DNA of 64,000 bases, taken from NCBI RefSeq assembly GCF_900108875.1, contig NZ_FNYJ01000001.1, positions 682,001 through 746,000 of the forward strand. The letters run 5' to 3'. Numbering within the stretch: the stretch's first letter is position 1; each line of letters begins with the position of its first letter. This stretch comes from Pseudomonas sp. NFR16. GTDB lineage: Bacteria; Pseudomonadota; Gammaproteobacteria; Pseudomonadales; Pseudomonadaceae. A program made the position numbers and the translations under genes. Positions 8,737 through 17,066 of this stretch are shown in pieces. A model generated the notes under the pieces. That model ran no database searches. It was not told the origin of the DNA and saw nothing but the letters and a program-made list of their open reading frames with translations.

Positions 8737-9858
8737 ATGAGTGAATCGCGCCTGTTCAGTTCATTCGTGATGGCCGGCTATGAGTGTTCTAGCCAGCGTC
8801 GCGGCGATGGTCGACGGCTGGATCTTCAAGCCTCCAGCGGCCACGCGAAATGGGTCAGCCAGGACTACGGCAGGCTGGCAGAGCTGGGTATCAAATGCGC
8901 CCGTGACGGCTTGCGCTGGCACTTGATCGAAACGCGTCCGGGGCACTACGACTGGCGCAGTTTCCTGCCGCTCTTGCAGGCCGCGCGCGACCAGGGCATT
9001 CAGGTGGTGTGGGACCTGTGTCATTACGGCTACCCGGACGACCTCGATATCTGGCGTCCGGCGTTTGTCGAGCGTTTCGCCCGGTTCGCCGGCGCGGCTG
9101 CAAGGCTGATGGTCGAGGAGGGCATCACCGCGGTGACCTATTCGCCGGTCAACGAGATTTCATTCTGGAGCTGGGCGGGCGGGGAGGTTGGCTACTTCAA
9201 TCCGGGTGCGCGAGGACGAGGGCAGGAGCTCAAACACCAACTGGTGCGCGCCAGCATCGCTGCCATCGACACTATCAGGGCGCATATGCCCGACGCACGC
9301 TTCGTTCAGTGCGAACCGTTGATCCACGTGATCGCCGGTACTCAACGCGCTGGCGACATTTCCCGGGCTGAAGGCTATCGACTGGCGCAGTTCGAAGCCT
9401 GGGATCTGCTCGCGGGGCGCCAATGGCCGGGATTGGGTGGCCGCGAAGCGTATCTGGACGTCATCGGGGCCAATTTCTATCCGCAGAACCAATGGGCGCT
9501 CAGCGCGGGGAAGATCCTTCGCGGCGACGCCGATTTTCGACCGTTGGCCGGCATGCTGGCGGAGGTGCATCAACGCTACCGTCGTCCGGTGTTGCTCTCG
9601 GAAACCGGCGCCGAGGGCGACGAGCGCGTTCCCTGGCTCGACTACGTGGCGACGCAACTGGCTGCGGCGCGAGCGCGGGGTGTCTGCATCGAGGGGCTGT
9701 GCTGGTACCCGTTTCTGGATTACCCCGGCTGGGACGATGACCGCTATTGCCCCGCCGGGGTTTTCGGCTATGCAGACGGCGAAGGCAGCCGCGCGTCTTT
9801 TCACCCCTTGCATCAGGCGTTGCAAGCCCTGGGGCGAAACCCTGAACTGCGCCGTTAG
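8737..9858 (+). CDS. Glycoside hydrolase, GH1-like TIM barrel
   Basis: The protein of about 373 residues resembles family 1 glycosidases. The acid/base Glu is near residue 140 in SPVNEISFW and the likely nucleophile is Glu 289 in LLSETGAEG, both on expected barrel strands. It has no signal peptide, so it is probably cytoplasmic. I prefer the ATG at 8737; an upstream GTG at 8713 in the same frame is possible. It follows the mutase by about 30 bp and is likely in the same operon, so a role in galactofuranoside handling is an attractive inference, not shown. Confidence 0.75.
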   Translation: MSESRLFSSFVMAGYECSSQRRGDGRRLDLQASSGHAKWVSQDYGRLAELGIKCARDGLRWHLIETRPGHYDWRSFLPLLQAARDQGIQVVWDLCHYGYPDDLDIWRPAFVERFARFAGAAARLMVEEGITAVTYSPVNEISFWSWAGGEVGYFNPGARGRGQELKHQLVRASIAAIDTIRAHMPDARFVQCEPLIHVIAGTQRAGDISRAEGYRLAQFEAWDLLAGRQWPGLGGREAYLDVIGANFYPQNQWALSAGKILRGDADFRPLAGMLAEVHQRYRRPVLLSETGAEGDERVPWLDYVATQLAAARARGVCIEGLCWYPFLDYPGWDDDRYCPAGVFGYADGEGSRASFHPLHQALQALGRNPELRR

Positions 9859-9885
9859 CCTGCTGCCCAAGCAGTAGGCTAACGG
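9852..9885 (+). promoter_or_regulatory. Long hairpin overlapping a stop codon and the next ribosome binding site
   Basis: CCGTTAGCCTGCTGC pairs with GCAGTAGGCTAACGG (one G-T wobble) around a CCAA loop. The left arm contains the hydrolase stop codon and the right arm ends within the GGAGG of the 53-residue gene that follows. There is no T tract, so it looks more like translational or mRNA-stability control than a simple terminator. Confidence 0.55.
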
Positions 9886-9897
9886 AGGATACCGACC

Positions 9898-10059
9898 ATG
9901 ACTGATGCAAAGAAACAAACGCTCAAGCAACCTTCTGCACAAAAGCAGCCGACAGAGAAGCGACCCACGGAAAACGATGTGCCGGCCCATGCCACCGAGG
10001 CAGAAAAACAGCGACTCAAGGACTTCAACAAGGACGGCATTCCGCCGGGCTCCTGTTGA
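9898..10059 (+). CDS. Small Lys/Gln-rich hydrophilic protein (53 aa)
   Basis: The protein starts MTDAKKQTLKQPSAQKQ and ends FNKDGIPPGSC. It is highly charged, without hydrophobic segments. A strong GGAGGA ribosome binding site lies seven bases before the ATG. I do not recognise a family; a C-terminal Cys and a Gly-Ile-Pro-Pro-Gly tail are the only distinctive points. It follows the glycosidase gene behind a hairpin that overlaps its ribosome binding site. Confidence 0.6.
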   Translation: MTDAKKQTLKQPSAQKQPTEKRPTENDVPAHATEAEKQRLKDFNKDGIPPGSC

Positions 10060-10158
10060 GCAGTCCACTCTGCCGACAGACGCCACGTGGCGGTTTACCT
10101 GTTCGCAAGCTCCGGGCAGTATGACGGCCTTTGATCGGCCGCAGGGGAGCCATACGAC

Positions 10159-10647
10159 ATGAGCAGCATCACCATTGACCGATATGTGCCGGGTGACGAA
10201 CAGGGCATCACGGCGTTGATCGTACCGATTCAGCGTGAAGAATTCGGCATCGAAATCACCGCCGAAGATCAGCCGGACCTGATGCAGATCGAGTCGTTCT
10301 ACCAGGCCGGCAACGGCGATTTCTGGGTGGCACGCAAGGACGACCAGATCATCGGCACCATTGGCTTGAAGGACATCGGCGAGGGCAATGCGGCACTGCG
10401 CAAAATGTTTGTGGGCGCACAGTGGCGAGGCCGGGAATTCGGCGTGGCCAGACAGCTGCTGGATCATTTGATCGAATCGGCGAGGGCGCGTGGCGTGCGC
10501 AAGATCTACCTGGGCACGACGGCGAAATTTCTCGCCGCGCACCGGTTCTATGAAAAGCATGGATTCGAACTGATCGACCAGCAGCAGCTTCCCGCAAGCT
10601 TTCCGCTGATGGTGGTGGACACGCGTTTCTACGCGCTGGCGCTCTGA
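10159..10647 (+). CDS. GNAT-family N-acetyltransferase
   Basis: The 162-residue protein has the GNAT core. The central strand and acetyl-CoA loop are seen in RKMFVGAQWRGREFGVARQLL, where the R/Q-x-x-G-x-G/A pattern binds the pyrophosphate. A C-terminal HRFYEKHGFELI is also typical. It should transfer an acetyl group to an unknown amine. AGGGGAGCC precedes the ATG. A hairpin lies just downstream. Confidence 0.85.
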   Translation: MSSITIDRYVPGDEQGITALIVPIQREEFGIEITAEDQPDLMQIESFYQAGNGDFWVARKDDQIIGTIGLKDIGEGNAALRKMFVGAQWRGREFGVARQLLDHLIESARARGVRKIYLGTTAKFLAAHRFYEKHGFELIDQQQLPASFPLMVVDTRFYALAL

Positions 10648-10676
10648 GCCGCGCAATGTCCCGAACCTGTCATGAA

Positions 10677-10699
10677 GGTGCGCGCAACCAGCGCGCACC
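10677..10699 (+). terminator. Hairpin terminator after the GNAT gene
   Basis: GGTGCGCGC pairs perfectly with GCGCGCACC around AACCA, and GTTGTTG follows. The position just past the acetyltransferase stop supports intrinsic termination; the T run is weak. Confidence 0.55.
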
Positions 10700-10841
10700 G
10701 TTGTTGCACCGCCGCCCCCCGTGTTCATTCCATCACGCTGCACTCCCGACAAACTGCTTCAAGGCGCCGTGGTCCAAGCCGACATCTCTTACAGATCCTG
10801 ACCTTACCGAGGTTCTGCCTCCCATTACTTGAGTAGTCTTG

Positions 10842-11894
10842 ATGACCCGCCTTTCCGCCGATGACCGTATCCAGGTGTCTCGGGACGCGACCGTTGAATA
10901 CTGGAAGCACCTGCTGCCGATCGTCCAGATCGCCTTTGCCATCCATATTCTGCTGTTCGGCCTGTTCGTGATCGTCGACATCCCCATTCTCTGGGCCACC
11001 AACGCAGCGAGCATGGCCGCGTATGTCGCCTGCCTGCTGGCGATCCGCCGGCGTGCTTATCGCTGCGCGGGCATGCTGATCTGCACCGAAATCGTCGCTC
11101 ATGCAGTAATCGCCACCTGGGTGCTGGGCTGGGACAGCAATTTTCATTTCTACGTGTTCTGCACCATTCCGATCATCGCCTTCAGTTTCCAGGCGGCGCC
11201 CATCCGTCGAGGCTGTCTGAGCGCTGCCGTCCTGGGGGTCGCGGTGCTGGGGTTCTTCTTCCGCCATCGCGTGGCGGTCACCAGCATCAGTGCCGACGTG
11301 CAAGACCTGTTCGGGCTGTTCAACGCATTCACCGCCACCGCATTGTCGTTGCATGCGACCGCGCTGTTGGTGCGATTCAACTTGTCCATGCACATGAACC
11401 TGTTTCACTCGGCCCATCGTGACAGCCTCACCAATCTGTACACCCGACGGCGCGTCATGCAACGCCTGCGTCAGGGCGCCGGCACCGCCAGGGCAACTCC
11501 CACGGCCATCGTCCTGATCGACATCGATCATTTCAAACAGATCAACGACCGCCATGGTCACGACGTCGGCGACACGGTGTTGCAGCGGATCGCTACCGTC
11601 ATTTCAGGCTGCGTGCGCACCACGGATATTGCGGCACGTTGGGGTGGTGAAGAGTTTCTGGTGCTGATGCCGGACACAAGCCTGGAGGATGCGCGCCACA
11701 TCGCCGAGCGCATGATGCATCAAATCCGTCAGCAGTCGGGGCTTGTCGACGGCAGGGCGCTGAGCCTGACGGCAACGCTGTCGGTGGTGACGCTGCAGGC
11801 CGACGAGACCTTCCGCGATGCGCTCAACCGTGCCGATCAGTTGCTGTATCAGGGCAAGCAGGAGGGCCGCGACCGCCTGATGCTTGCAAGCTGA
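10842..11894 (+). CDS. Membrane diguanylate cyclase
   Basis: The 350-residue protein has about five or six N-terminal membrane helices (residues roughly 25-180) and a C-terminal GGDEF domain. The active-site motif is intact as GGEEF at residues 268-272, in RWGGEEFLVLMP, with the metal-binding DIDHFKQIND upstream. It should make cyclic di-GMP from GTP. No inhibitory RxxD site is obvious. I prefer the ATG at 10842 over the adjoining TTG at 10839. Its sensor part is unlike the MHYT or MASE families I can name with confidence. Confidence 0.88.
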   Translation: MTRLSADDRIQVSRDATVEYWKHLLPIVQIAFAIHILLFGLFVIVDIPILWATNAASMAAYVACLLAIRRRAYRCAGMLICTEIVAHAVIATWVLGWDSNFHFYVFCTIPIIAFSFQAAPIRRGCLSAAVLGVAVLGFFFRHRVAVTSISADVQDLFGLFNAFTATALSLHATALLVRFNLSMHMNLFHSAHRDSLTNLYTRRRVMQRLRQGAGTARATPTAIVLIDIDHFKQINDRHGHDVGDTVLQRIATVISGCVRTTDIAARWGGEEFLVLMPDTSLEDARHIAERMMHQIRQQSGLVDGRALSLTATLSVVTLQADETFRDALNRADQLLYQGKQEGRDRLMLAS

Positions 11895-11903
11895 AGGCGT
11901 GCG

Positions 11904-12194
11904 TCACTTGCGCGGCGTGGTTCTGACCCGCTTCAAGCGTGCAATGGCGATGTTGTGAAGATATTGCCGCACCGCATCATGGTGCGCCTGGCTGACGTGG
12001 TTGCAATCGAGTAACCCCAGCAGATAACCCTCGGCCATGGCGTGGTAACGCGAAACGCCCTCCCGGGTTTCGCTGGTCTGAAGTTTCGCCACCAGCTCAT
12101 CGATGCGCGTGCGATTCTCGCGGGAGAACCAGCCTTCCTGCGGCGCCATGCCCGCTTCCGGATCCGGCACACCCTCACTTAAAACGTCTCTCAC
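11904..12194 (-). CDS. Hypothetical small protein (96 aa)
   Basis: This soluble, mostly helical protein contains REGVSRYHAMAEGYLLGLLDC and a basic C-terminus (RLKRVRTTPRK). It is convergent with the diguanylate cyclase, only nine bases from its stop. I do not recognise the family and no catalytic motif is visible. Confidence 0.6.
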   Translation of the reverse strand: MRDVLSEGVPDPEAGMAPQEGWFSRENRTRIDELVAKLQTSETREGVSRYHAMAEGYLLGLLDCNHVSQAHHDAVRQYLHNIAIARLKRVRTTPRK

Positions 12195-12405
12195 ACGACC
12201 TCCGACCGTACAGTATTCAGACGATGACCTCGGCGGCGCTCGTGCGCCGGTTCCAGCGTCAATTCATAGCATGGAATCAACGCGAAGGGCCGAGGAACGA
12301 GCCTTGTGCGTGGCGCGTCGACCGTTCAGCCAATTCACAGAACCCTGTGTCACCGGCTTCCTCCAATTCGTGTGGCCTGACCGTTACGGGCCGATGGAGG
12401 TGCTT

Positions 12406-12633
12406 GTGAACAATGACATGCGCACGCAGGGCGGATCGGGTGCAGATGCGCCCATCGAACCACTGGAACCGGGCAGACCGGATATCATGCCCAACCCGCC
12501 ACCTGACATACCTGACGGTGCGTCGACGGAAGGGGAACGCCCGCTCGATCCCGATGGCGGGATGCTTGAAGAAGACATGGAGGACGTGGACGTTAACAAT
12601 TCGGTGTCTGAGGAAAACCCACCGAGCCAGTGA
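12406..12633 (+). CDS. Small acidic Pro-rich protein, paralogue of 4,578-4,823
   Basis: The 75-residue protein starts at a GTG with GGAGGT six bases upstream. Its first residues (MNNDMRTQGGSGADAP) and its end (MEDVDVNNSVSEENPP) parallel the small acidic protein at 4,578. The middle is Pro/Asp/Glu-rich and looks disordered. Earlier in-frame ATGs lack a ribosome binding site. No function is known to me. Confidence 0.65.
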   Translation: MNNDMRTQGGSGADAPIEPLEPGRPDIMPNPPPDIPDGASTEGERPLDPDGGMLEEDMEDVDVNNSVSEENPPSQ

Positions 12634-12674
12634 TTCAGGTGAACAGGCCTACACCCGGCGGCGCGATCTCAGCA

Positions 12675-12917
12675 TCACAGTTTGCCGATATCGCCCGTCG
12701 CCTCGGCCACCGTCGCCAATAGATCCTCGATCTCTTCGATAGAGGCCTGCAGGCTGCTGAAACACTGCGTCAGCGACTGCTTCGAGTCGACAGTCTGATT
12801 GCCCCGCAGCGGTTCGACCTGGTGCAGCTCAAGCTGTTCAAGCTCCTCCACGGCCTTGCGCAAAGTGCGCAACATGCTGGCAATGGCGATGATGTGTCGT
12901 TCGCTGGCGTTGGTCAT
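12675..12917 (-). CDS. Hypothetical small helical protein (80 aa)
   Basis: The protein is dominated by heptad-like helices (MLRTLRKAVEELEQLELHQ and CFSSLQASIEEIEDLLATV), so a short coiled coil is likely. Its opening MTNASERHIIAIASML is typical of small Pseudomonas proteins of unknown role. It lies alone between the acidic protein gene and the PAS-GGDEF-EAL gene. Confidence 0.6.
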   Translation of the reverse strand: MTNASERHIIAIASMLRTLRKAVEELEQLELHQVEPLRGNQTVDSKQSLTQCFSSLQASIEEIEDLLATVAEATGDIGKL

Positions 12918-13018
12918 GTTTCATCCCCGATAGAGACGCGTTCGCCTGGACTGCACTTCAGCGTAGCGGACTGCACGCCCGGAACACAATGTCGTTGGTT
13001 CGCAACCGTGTGGTTTGC

Positions 13019-15121
13019 TCATGACGGCTGGGCAATCTCCACCGCACGCTGACCCGCCGGCACCGGGCGGCCGAAGAAATATCCCTGAAAATGCGTGCAG
13101 CCTTCTGCGAGCAACTGTTGCAGCTGCTCGTGGTTTTCGACGCCTTCGGCGGTGGTTTTCATCATCAGGCTGGTGCTCATGCCCATGATCGCCCGAATGA
13201 TTGCCAGCGCTTCTTTGCTCTCGTTCATCTCACGCACGAACGACATGTCGATCTTGATACGGTCAAACGGAAACGAGCGCAGATACCCCAGCGAGGAGTA
13301 GCCCGTGCCGAAATCGTCCAGCGAGATCGTCACGCCCAGCGCTTTCAGCGCCCGCAGCGTATCGAGGTTATCTTTGCTGTTTTCCAGCAACACCGATTCA
13401 GTGATCTCAAGTTCCAGCCGCCCGGCAGGCAAGCCGGAATCGGCCAGGGCCAGTTCGACCATGTCGACCAGACCGGTGTTGCGAAACTGCATCGGCGACA
13501 GGTTGACCGCCACCGTGTGGCGCGGATCCCAACCGGCCGCTTCCTGACACGCCAGGTTCAGCGCCCGCTTGCCGATCTCGTGAATCAAACCGGATTCTTC
13601 GGCCAGGGGAATGAAGTCATTGGGCATGATCGTGCCCTTGGTGGGGTGCGCCCAGCGCATCAGCGCCTCGTAACCCGAGATTTCGCTGCCGCGCTGCCCG
13701 ACGATTGGCTGGTAATGCATCTGTAGCTGCCCCAGATGCAAGGCTGTGCGCAACTCGGTTTCGACCGCTCGGCGATTGCGCGCGGATTCATCAAGTTCCT
13801 GGCGGAAGCACTCGAAGCGATTGCGTCCGTTGCGCTTGGCCTCATACAGCGCCATGTCCGCATAACCCAGCAGCTGCTCGGGCTGGTCGTGGTCAGTGGG
13901 CGCAATGGCCACGCCGATACTGACGCCGACCAGGCAGCTGTGGCCTTCGATCATGAACGGCGTGGCGACGGCATTGATCAGTCGCTGGGCGGCGAGTTGT
14001 GCAGCGCCATCGGAATCCAGGTTCGGCAGGACGACCGCGAACTCGTCGCCGCCGAGGCGGGCGAGGGTGTCGTCGTCGCGCAGTTCTCGGCGCAGACGCT
14101 GGCCGAGCGCCCGCAGCAACTTGTCGCCGAACGCATGGCCAAGAGCGTCGTTGATGTTCTTGAAATTATCCAGATCGAGGCACAAGACTGCTGTCAGCTT
14201 CTGCGCCTGACCTGAACGGGACAGCGCGTCGACCAGTTGCTCACGCAACCGCGTCCGGTTTGACAGCCCGGTCAGTGCGTCATGGTGGGCCATATGATGA
14301 ATCTGGGCCTGTGCGGCAATCTCTTCGGTGACGTCCTCGGCCACCAACAGCAGATAGTCAGATTGACCACCCGTGTGCTGGCCCCGCAGGACGCGGCTGC
14401 GCAAGGTGCGCGGACCGATGGCGGTCTGGACCAGGGTTTCCGCCTCATGGATGCGGTTGCCATGCAGCCCTCTGGCCATCTGCTGATCCAGAAAGGCCGC
14501 CGCTGCAGGGGAGACCACGTCTCTGGCGTAACCGCCGGCCATTTCAGTCTGATGCGAGGCGAACAGATAAGCCGCCTGATGGTTGGCCAGCAGAATCTTG
14601 CCGGTCTGCGCGTCCTGAGCGATCACTGCGGCCGGGATGTTGCTGATCACCGAGTCGAGAAAACGCGAGAGTGACGCCAGCTCCTTGCTCTGTCGCTCGG
14701 CCTTTTCCTTGCTTTTGAGGAGCTGCAGTTCGTGCTGGCGCTTTTCGCTGATGTCTTTAGTCACCTTCGCGAAGCCAATCAACCGGCTGCGGTCGTGTTC
14801 GTCGTAGATGGCATCGATGACCACGCTCGTCCAGAAATATGAACCGTCTTTACGCTGGCGCACGCCCTCGGCCTGGAAGCGTCCTTCGCGCCGCGCGATC
14901 GCCAGATTTTGCCGGGGAATGCCCGACGCGCGATCTTCAGGGGTGTAGAACACCGAGAAATGCTGGCCGACGATTTCCTCCGCCGTGTAACCCTTGGCCC
15001 GCTGGGCGCCCGCGTTCCAGTTCGCGACGACGCCGTCCGGAGTGAGCATGTAGATCGCATAATCCACCACGCTTTGAATGAGCAGGCGGTACATGACGTC
15101 GGAATTTTCAAGCTGCGGCAT
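13019..15121 (-). CDS. PAS-PAS-GGDEF-EAL cyclic-di-GMP turnover protein
   Basis: The 700-residue cytoplasmic protein starts MPQLENSDVMYRLLIQ, chosen because AGAGGTG lies upstream; a longer frame begins 55 codons earlier. Two PAS domains (about 10-125 and 155-270) precede a GGDEF domain with an intact LGGDEF near residue 355 and an EAL domain with GYEALMRW near 483 and DDFGTGYSSLGYL. Both catalytic motifs are preserved, so it may make and degrade cyclic di-GMP, with the PAS domains setting the balance. Confidence 0.9.
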   Translation of the reverse strand: MPQLENSDVMYRLLIQSVVDYAIYMLTPDGVVANWNAGAQRAKGYTAEEIVGQHFSVFYTPEDRASGIPRQNLAIARREGRFQAEGVRQRKDGSYFWTSVVIDAIYDEHDRSRLIGFAKVTKDISEKRQHELQLLKSKEKAERQSKELASLSRFLDSVISNIPAAVIAQDAQTGKILLANHQAAYLFASHQTEMAGGYARDVVSPAAAAFLDQQMARGLHGNRIHEAETLVQTAIGPRTLRSRVLRGQHTGGQSDYLLLVAEDVTEEIAAQAQIHHMAHHDALTGLSNRTRLREQLVDALSRSGQAQKLTAVLCLDLDNFKNINDALGHAFGDKLLRALGQRLRRELRDDDTLARLGGDEFAVVLPNLDSDGAAQLAAQRLINAVATPFMIEGHSCLVGVSIGVAIAPTDHDQPEQLLGYADMALYEAKRNGRNRFECFRQELDESARNRRAVETELRTALHLGQLQMHYQPIVGQRGSEISGYEALMRWAHPTKGTIMPNDFIPLAEESGLIHEIGKRALNLACQEAAGWDPRHTVAVNLSPMQFRNTGLVDMVELALADSGLPAGRLELEITESVLLENSKDNLDTLRALKALGVTISLDDFGTGYSSLGYLRSFPFDRIKIDMSFVREMNESKEALAIIRAIMGMSTSLMMKTTAEGVENHEQLQQLLAEGCTHFQGYFFGRPVPAGQRAVEIAQPS

Positions 15122-15531
15122 AGGAGTCACACCTCTTGATGGAGCAGAGCTCCCAGGCGCGCCTGCATCAAGGCAGGCTCGAAGCACCGTTGGGGTGGTG
15201 GCATTATGCCTACATTTAGACAAATGTTGTACCGGATATGAACCTTGTACAAGAAAATGTGCCGAGGCATGTGTTTGGGCAGTCATCCTCTCGTCTTGCG
15301 GGGTGGGAAAGCAGAAACGGGGGTGAGGGCGCGGGAACGCTCAGGCGATGTACTGGCTCAACCTGAGGTTTGATGGGAAGGATCAGAGGAGGACTAGTCT
15401 CGACCCGGTCTCCCGCCAGCGCGCGCTGCATTCGAAGCATGAACGCAACGCGCCTGGACAGCGGTCACCAGGTGCGATTTTTCAGGGAGTTAGCACCAGA
15501 GTGAAAAAAGTCGTTGGACGATCCGCTGATA
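15122..15531. promoter_or_regulatory. Intergenic region with inverted repeats upstream of the PAS-GGDEF-EAL gene
   Basis: No gene is supported. CATTT-agac-AAATG (15213-15226) and TTGTAC-N14-GTACAA (15227-15252) lie side by side about 100 bp upstream of the minus-strand start, a plausible regulator site. The right-hand 250 bp holds nothing recognisable. Confidence 0.35.
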
Positions 15532-16239
15532 TCAGCTTTCCGGGGCGCCGCGTTCAACCATCTGTTGCCACTGCTGCACGCTGGGGCGCGCTTGCACCTT
15601 GGCGTGCCATGCCCGCAGCGCTTCACATTCCTCGGGCACGGCCAGCTTGACCAGCGAAGCGAAGATCATGCCGCCGAGAACGGCGATATCGGCCATCGAA
15701 AAATGATCACCGGCGACGTAGGGCTGCTGCTGCAGCACTCGGTCGAAGTAGTGCATGCCCCTTAGCGCCTTGTCACGCGTGCGCAGGCCCCATTCCTGGT
15801 TCTGATACAGCTCGACCTTCGGGCCGAGGCCCGGCGTGGCGTGGTGGAAATAGACGCTCACGGCGTCGAGAAACTCGATCTCGGCCCGCTTGGTCATCAT
15901 GTGGATCAGGCCCTTTTCCAGCGGCGTTCTGCCGGTGAGCAGCGGATTGCCATCCAGAGCGTCGAGGTATTGAGTGATGGCCGTGCATTCGGCGATCAGC
16001 GTGCCGTCGTCCAGCTCGAGTACGGGTAACGTGCCGGAATAATTGATCGCCAGAAATTCCGGCTGCTTGTGCTCCCCGGTCCACAGGTTGACCGACACGA
16101 AATCAACGTGCGAAAGCATGTTTTTTTCTGCCAGCGCGATGCGCACGCGGGCAGGGTATGGACCGTTGAACCAGTCATGGATTTTCATGCGGGCGCCTGG
16201 GTTGGAAGGAGCGTCGGAGGAACGAATGTGAGGTTGCAT
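15532..16239 (-). CDS. Glutathione S-transferase
   Basis: The 235-residue protein has an N-terminal thioredoxin-fold domain (YPARVRIALAEKNM, SGTLPVLELDDGTLIAEC with the cis-Pro and the glutathione-contacting acidic residue) and an all-helical C-terminal domain (PYVAGDHFSMADIAV). It should conjugate glutathione to electrophiles. The start MQPHIRSSD has AGGTG six bases upstream; the internal MKIHDWF start has none. It is divergent from a TetR-family gene, with two repeats between them, so repression by that regulator is likely. Confidence 0.85.
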   Translation of the reverse strand: MQPHIRSSDAPSNPGARMKIHDWFNGPYPARVRIALAEKNMLSHVDFVSVNLWTGEHKQPEFLAINYSGTLPVLELDDGTLIAECTAITQYLDALDGNPLLTGRTPLEKGLIHMMTKRAEIEFLDAVSVYFHHATPGLGPKVELYQNQEWGLRTRDKALRGMHYFDRVLQQQPYVAGDHFSMADIAVLGGMIFASLVKLAVPEECEALRAWHAKVQARPSVQQWQQMVERGAPES

Positions 16240-16246
16240 GGTTTCA

Positions 16247-16325
16247 CCTGTCTGTCAGTTGGTAGGTAAAACTTTGGACGCAAATCGATGCACTGTCAAC
16301 CCCCTGCCTGTCAGTTGGCAGGTAA
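16247..16325. promoter_or_regulatory. Two 23-bp operator-like repeats between the GST and TetR genes
   Basis: Positions 16247-16269 and 16303-16325 carry nearly identical sequences (CCTG-T/C-CTGTCAGTTGG-T/C-AGGTAA). The second contains the inverted repeat CCTGCC...GGCAGG. They start 56 bp apart in the space between two divergent genes. The arrangement fits binding of the adjacent TetR-family repressor at both promoters. Confidence 0.7.
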
Positions 16326-16375
16326 CCTGATTCCGGCGTAGAATCGGGCATTGGCTGGCAAAGGAGGACACAGAT

Positions 16376-16945
16376 GTGAGCAAGAACGCCCGTGAAGCGA
16401 TTTTGGACGCCGCGAAAACCGCAGCGCAGTTGCATGGTTATGCAGGCATCAATTTCCGTAGCATTGGCGAGGCGGTAGGCGTGAAGAACGCGAGCATCTA
16501 CTACCACTTCGCGAGCAAGGCCGAACTTGGCGCAGCCGTCGCGGCACGCTATTGGCAGGACACCGCTCAAGTGCTGCAAGGTATATGCGCGTCCACCGAT
16601 GATCCGTTTGAATGTCTGGCGCGCTACCCCTCTATCTTTCGCACGTCGCTGGAGGACGGCAACCGCCTGTGTTTGTCCAGTTTCATGGCCGCCGAGCATG
16701 AGGATCTGCCCGACGAGGTCAAGGAACAGGTGCTGGCGTTCGCCGACACCAATGTGGACTGGCTGGCGCAGGTATTGGCCAAAACCGGGTTCGACCAACC
16801 AGGAAGTGAGCGTCGCGCCCGCGCCATTTACAGCGCGGTCGCGGGGGCACAGTTGATTGCCCGAGCGCGTCTGGACATTGCCGTGTTCGACGAACTGATC
16901 GCCAGTTACCGCGAGTCCGGCCTGATTCCGACGGCCGCTGCTTGA
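16376..16945 (+). CDS. TetR-family transcriptional regulator
   Basis: The 189-residue protein has an N-terminal helix-turn-helix (INFRSIGEAVGVKNASIYYHFASKAELG, read as two adjoining pieces) and a C-terminal ligand domain with DLPDEVKEQVLAFADTNVDWL. The start is GTG with GGAGGA upstream; an ATG two bases earlier is out of frame. It is divergent from a glutathione S-transferase gene and probably represses it until an electrophile binds. A decayed relative of its C-terminal half lies at 23,640. Confidence 0.85.
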   Translation: MSKNAREAILDAAKTAAQLHGYAGINFRSIGEAVGVKNASIYYHFASKAELGAAVAARYWQDTAQVLQGICASTDDPFECLARYPSIFRTSLEDGNRLCLSSFMAAEHEDLPDEVKEQVLAFADTNVDWLAQVLAKTGFDQPGSERRARAIYSAVAGAQLIARARLDIAVFDELIASYRESGLIPTAAA

Positions 16946-16990
16946 GGGATCTGAACGTCGCGTTTACGGCAGCGCCGCACAGGCGCGACC

Positions 16991-17015
16991 GGCTGACCCG
17001 GCACAACGGTCAGCC
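16991..17015. terminator. Hairpin between convergent TetR and SDR genes
   Basis: GGCTGACC pairs perfectly with GGTCAGCC across nine bases. It lies between two converging genes, consistent with a shared terminator, although no long T run follows. Confidence 0.45.
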
Positions 17016-17066
17016 AGTCGCCTTTCACGTCCATGATGTCTCACAGTATTGCGTTGAAAATCGCGG

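Noticed and set aside
9160..10752. A 530-codon open frame on the minus strand
   Set aside because: It overlaps the hydrolase, the 53-residue gene and the GNAT gene in antisense and shows no family motif.
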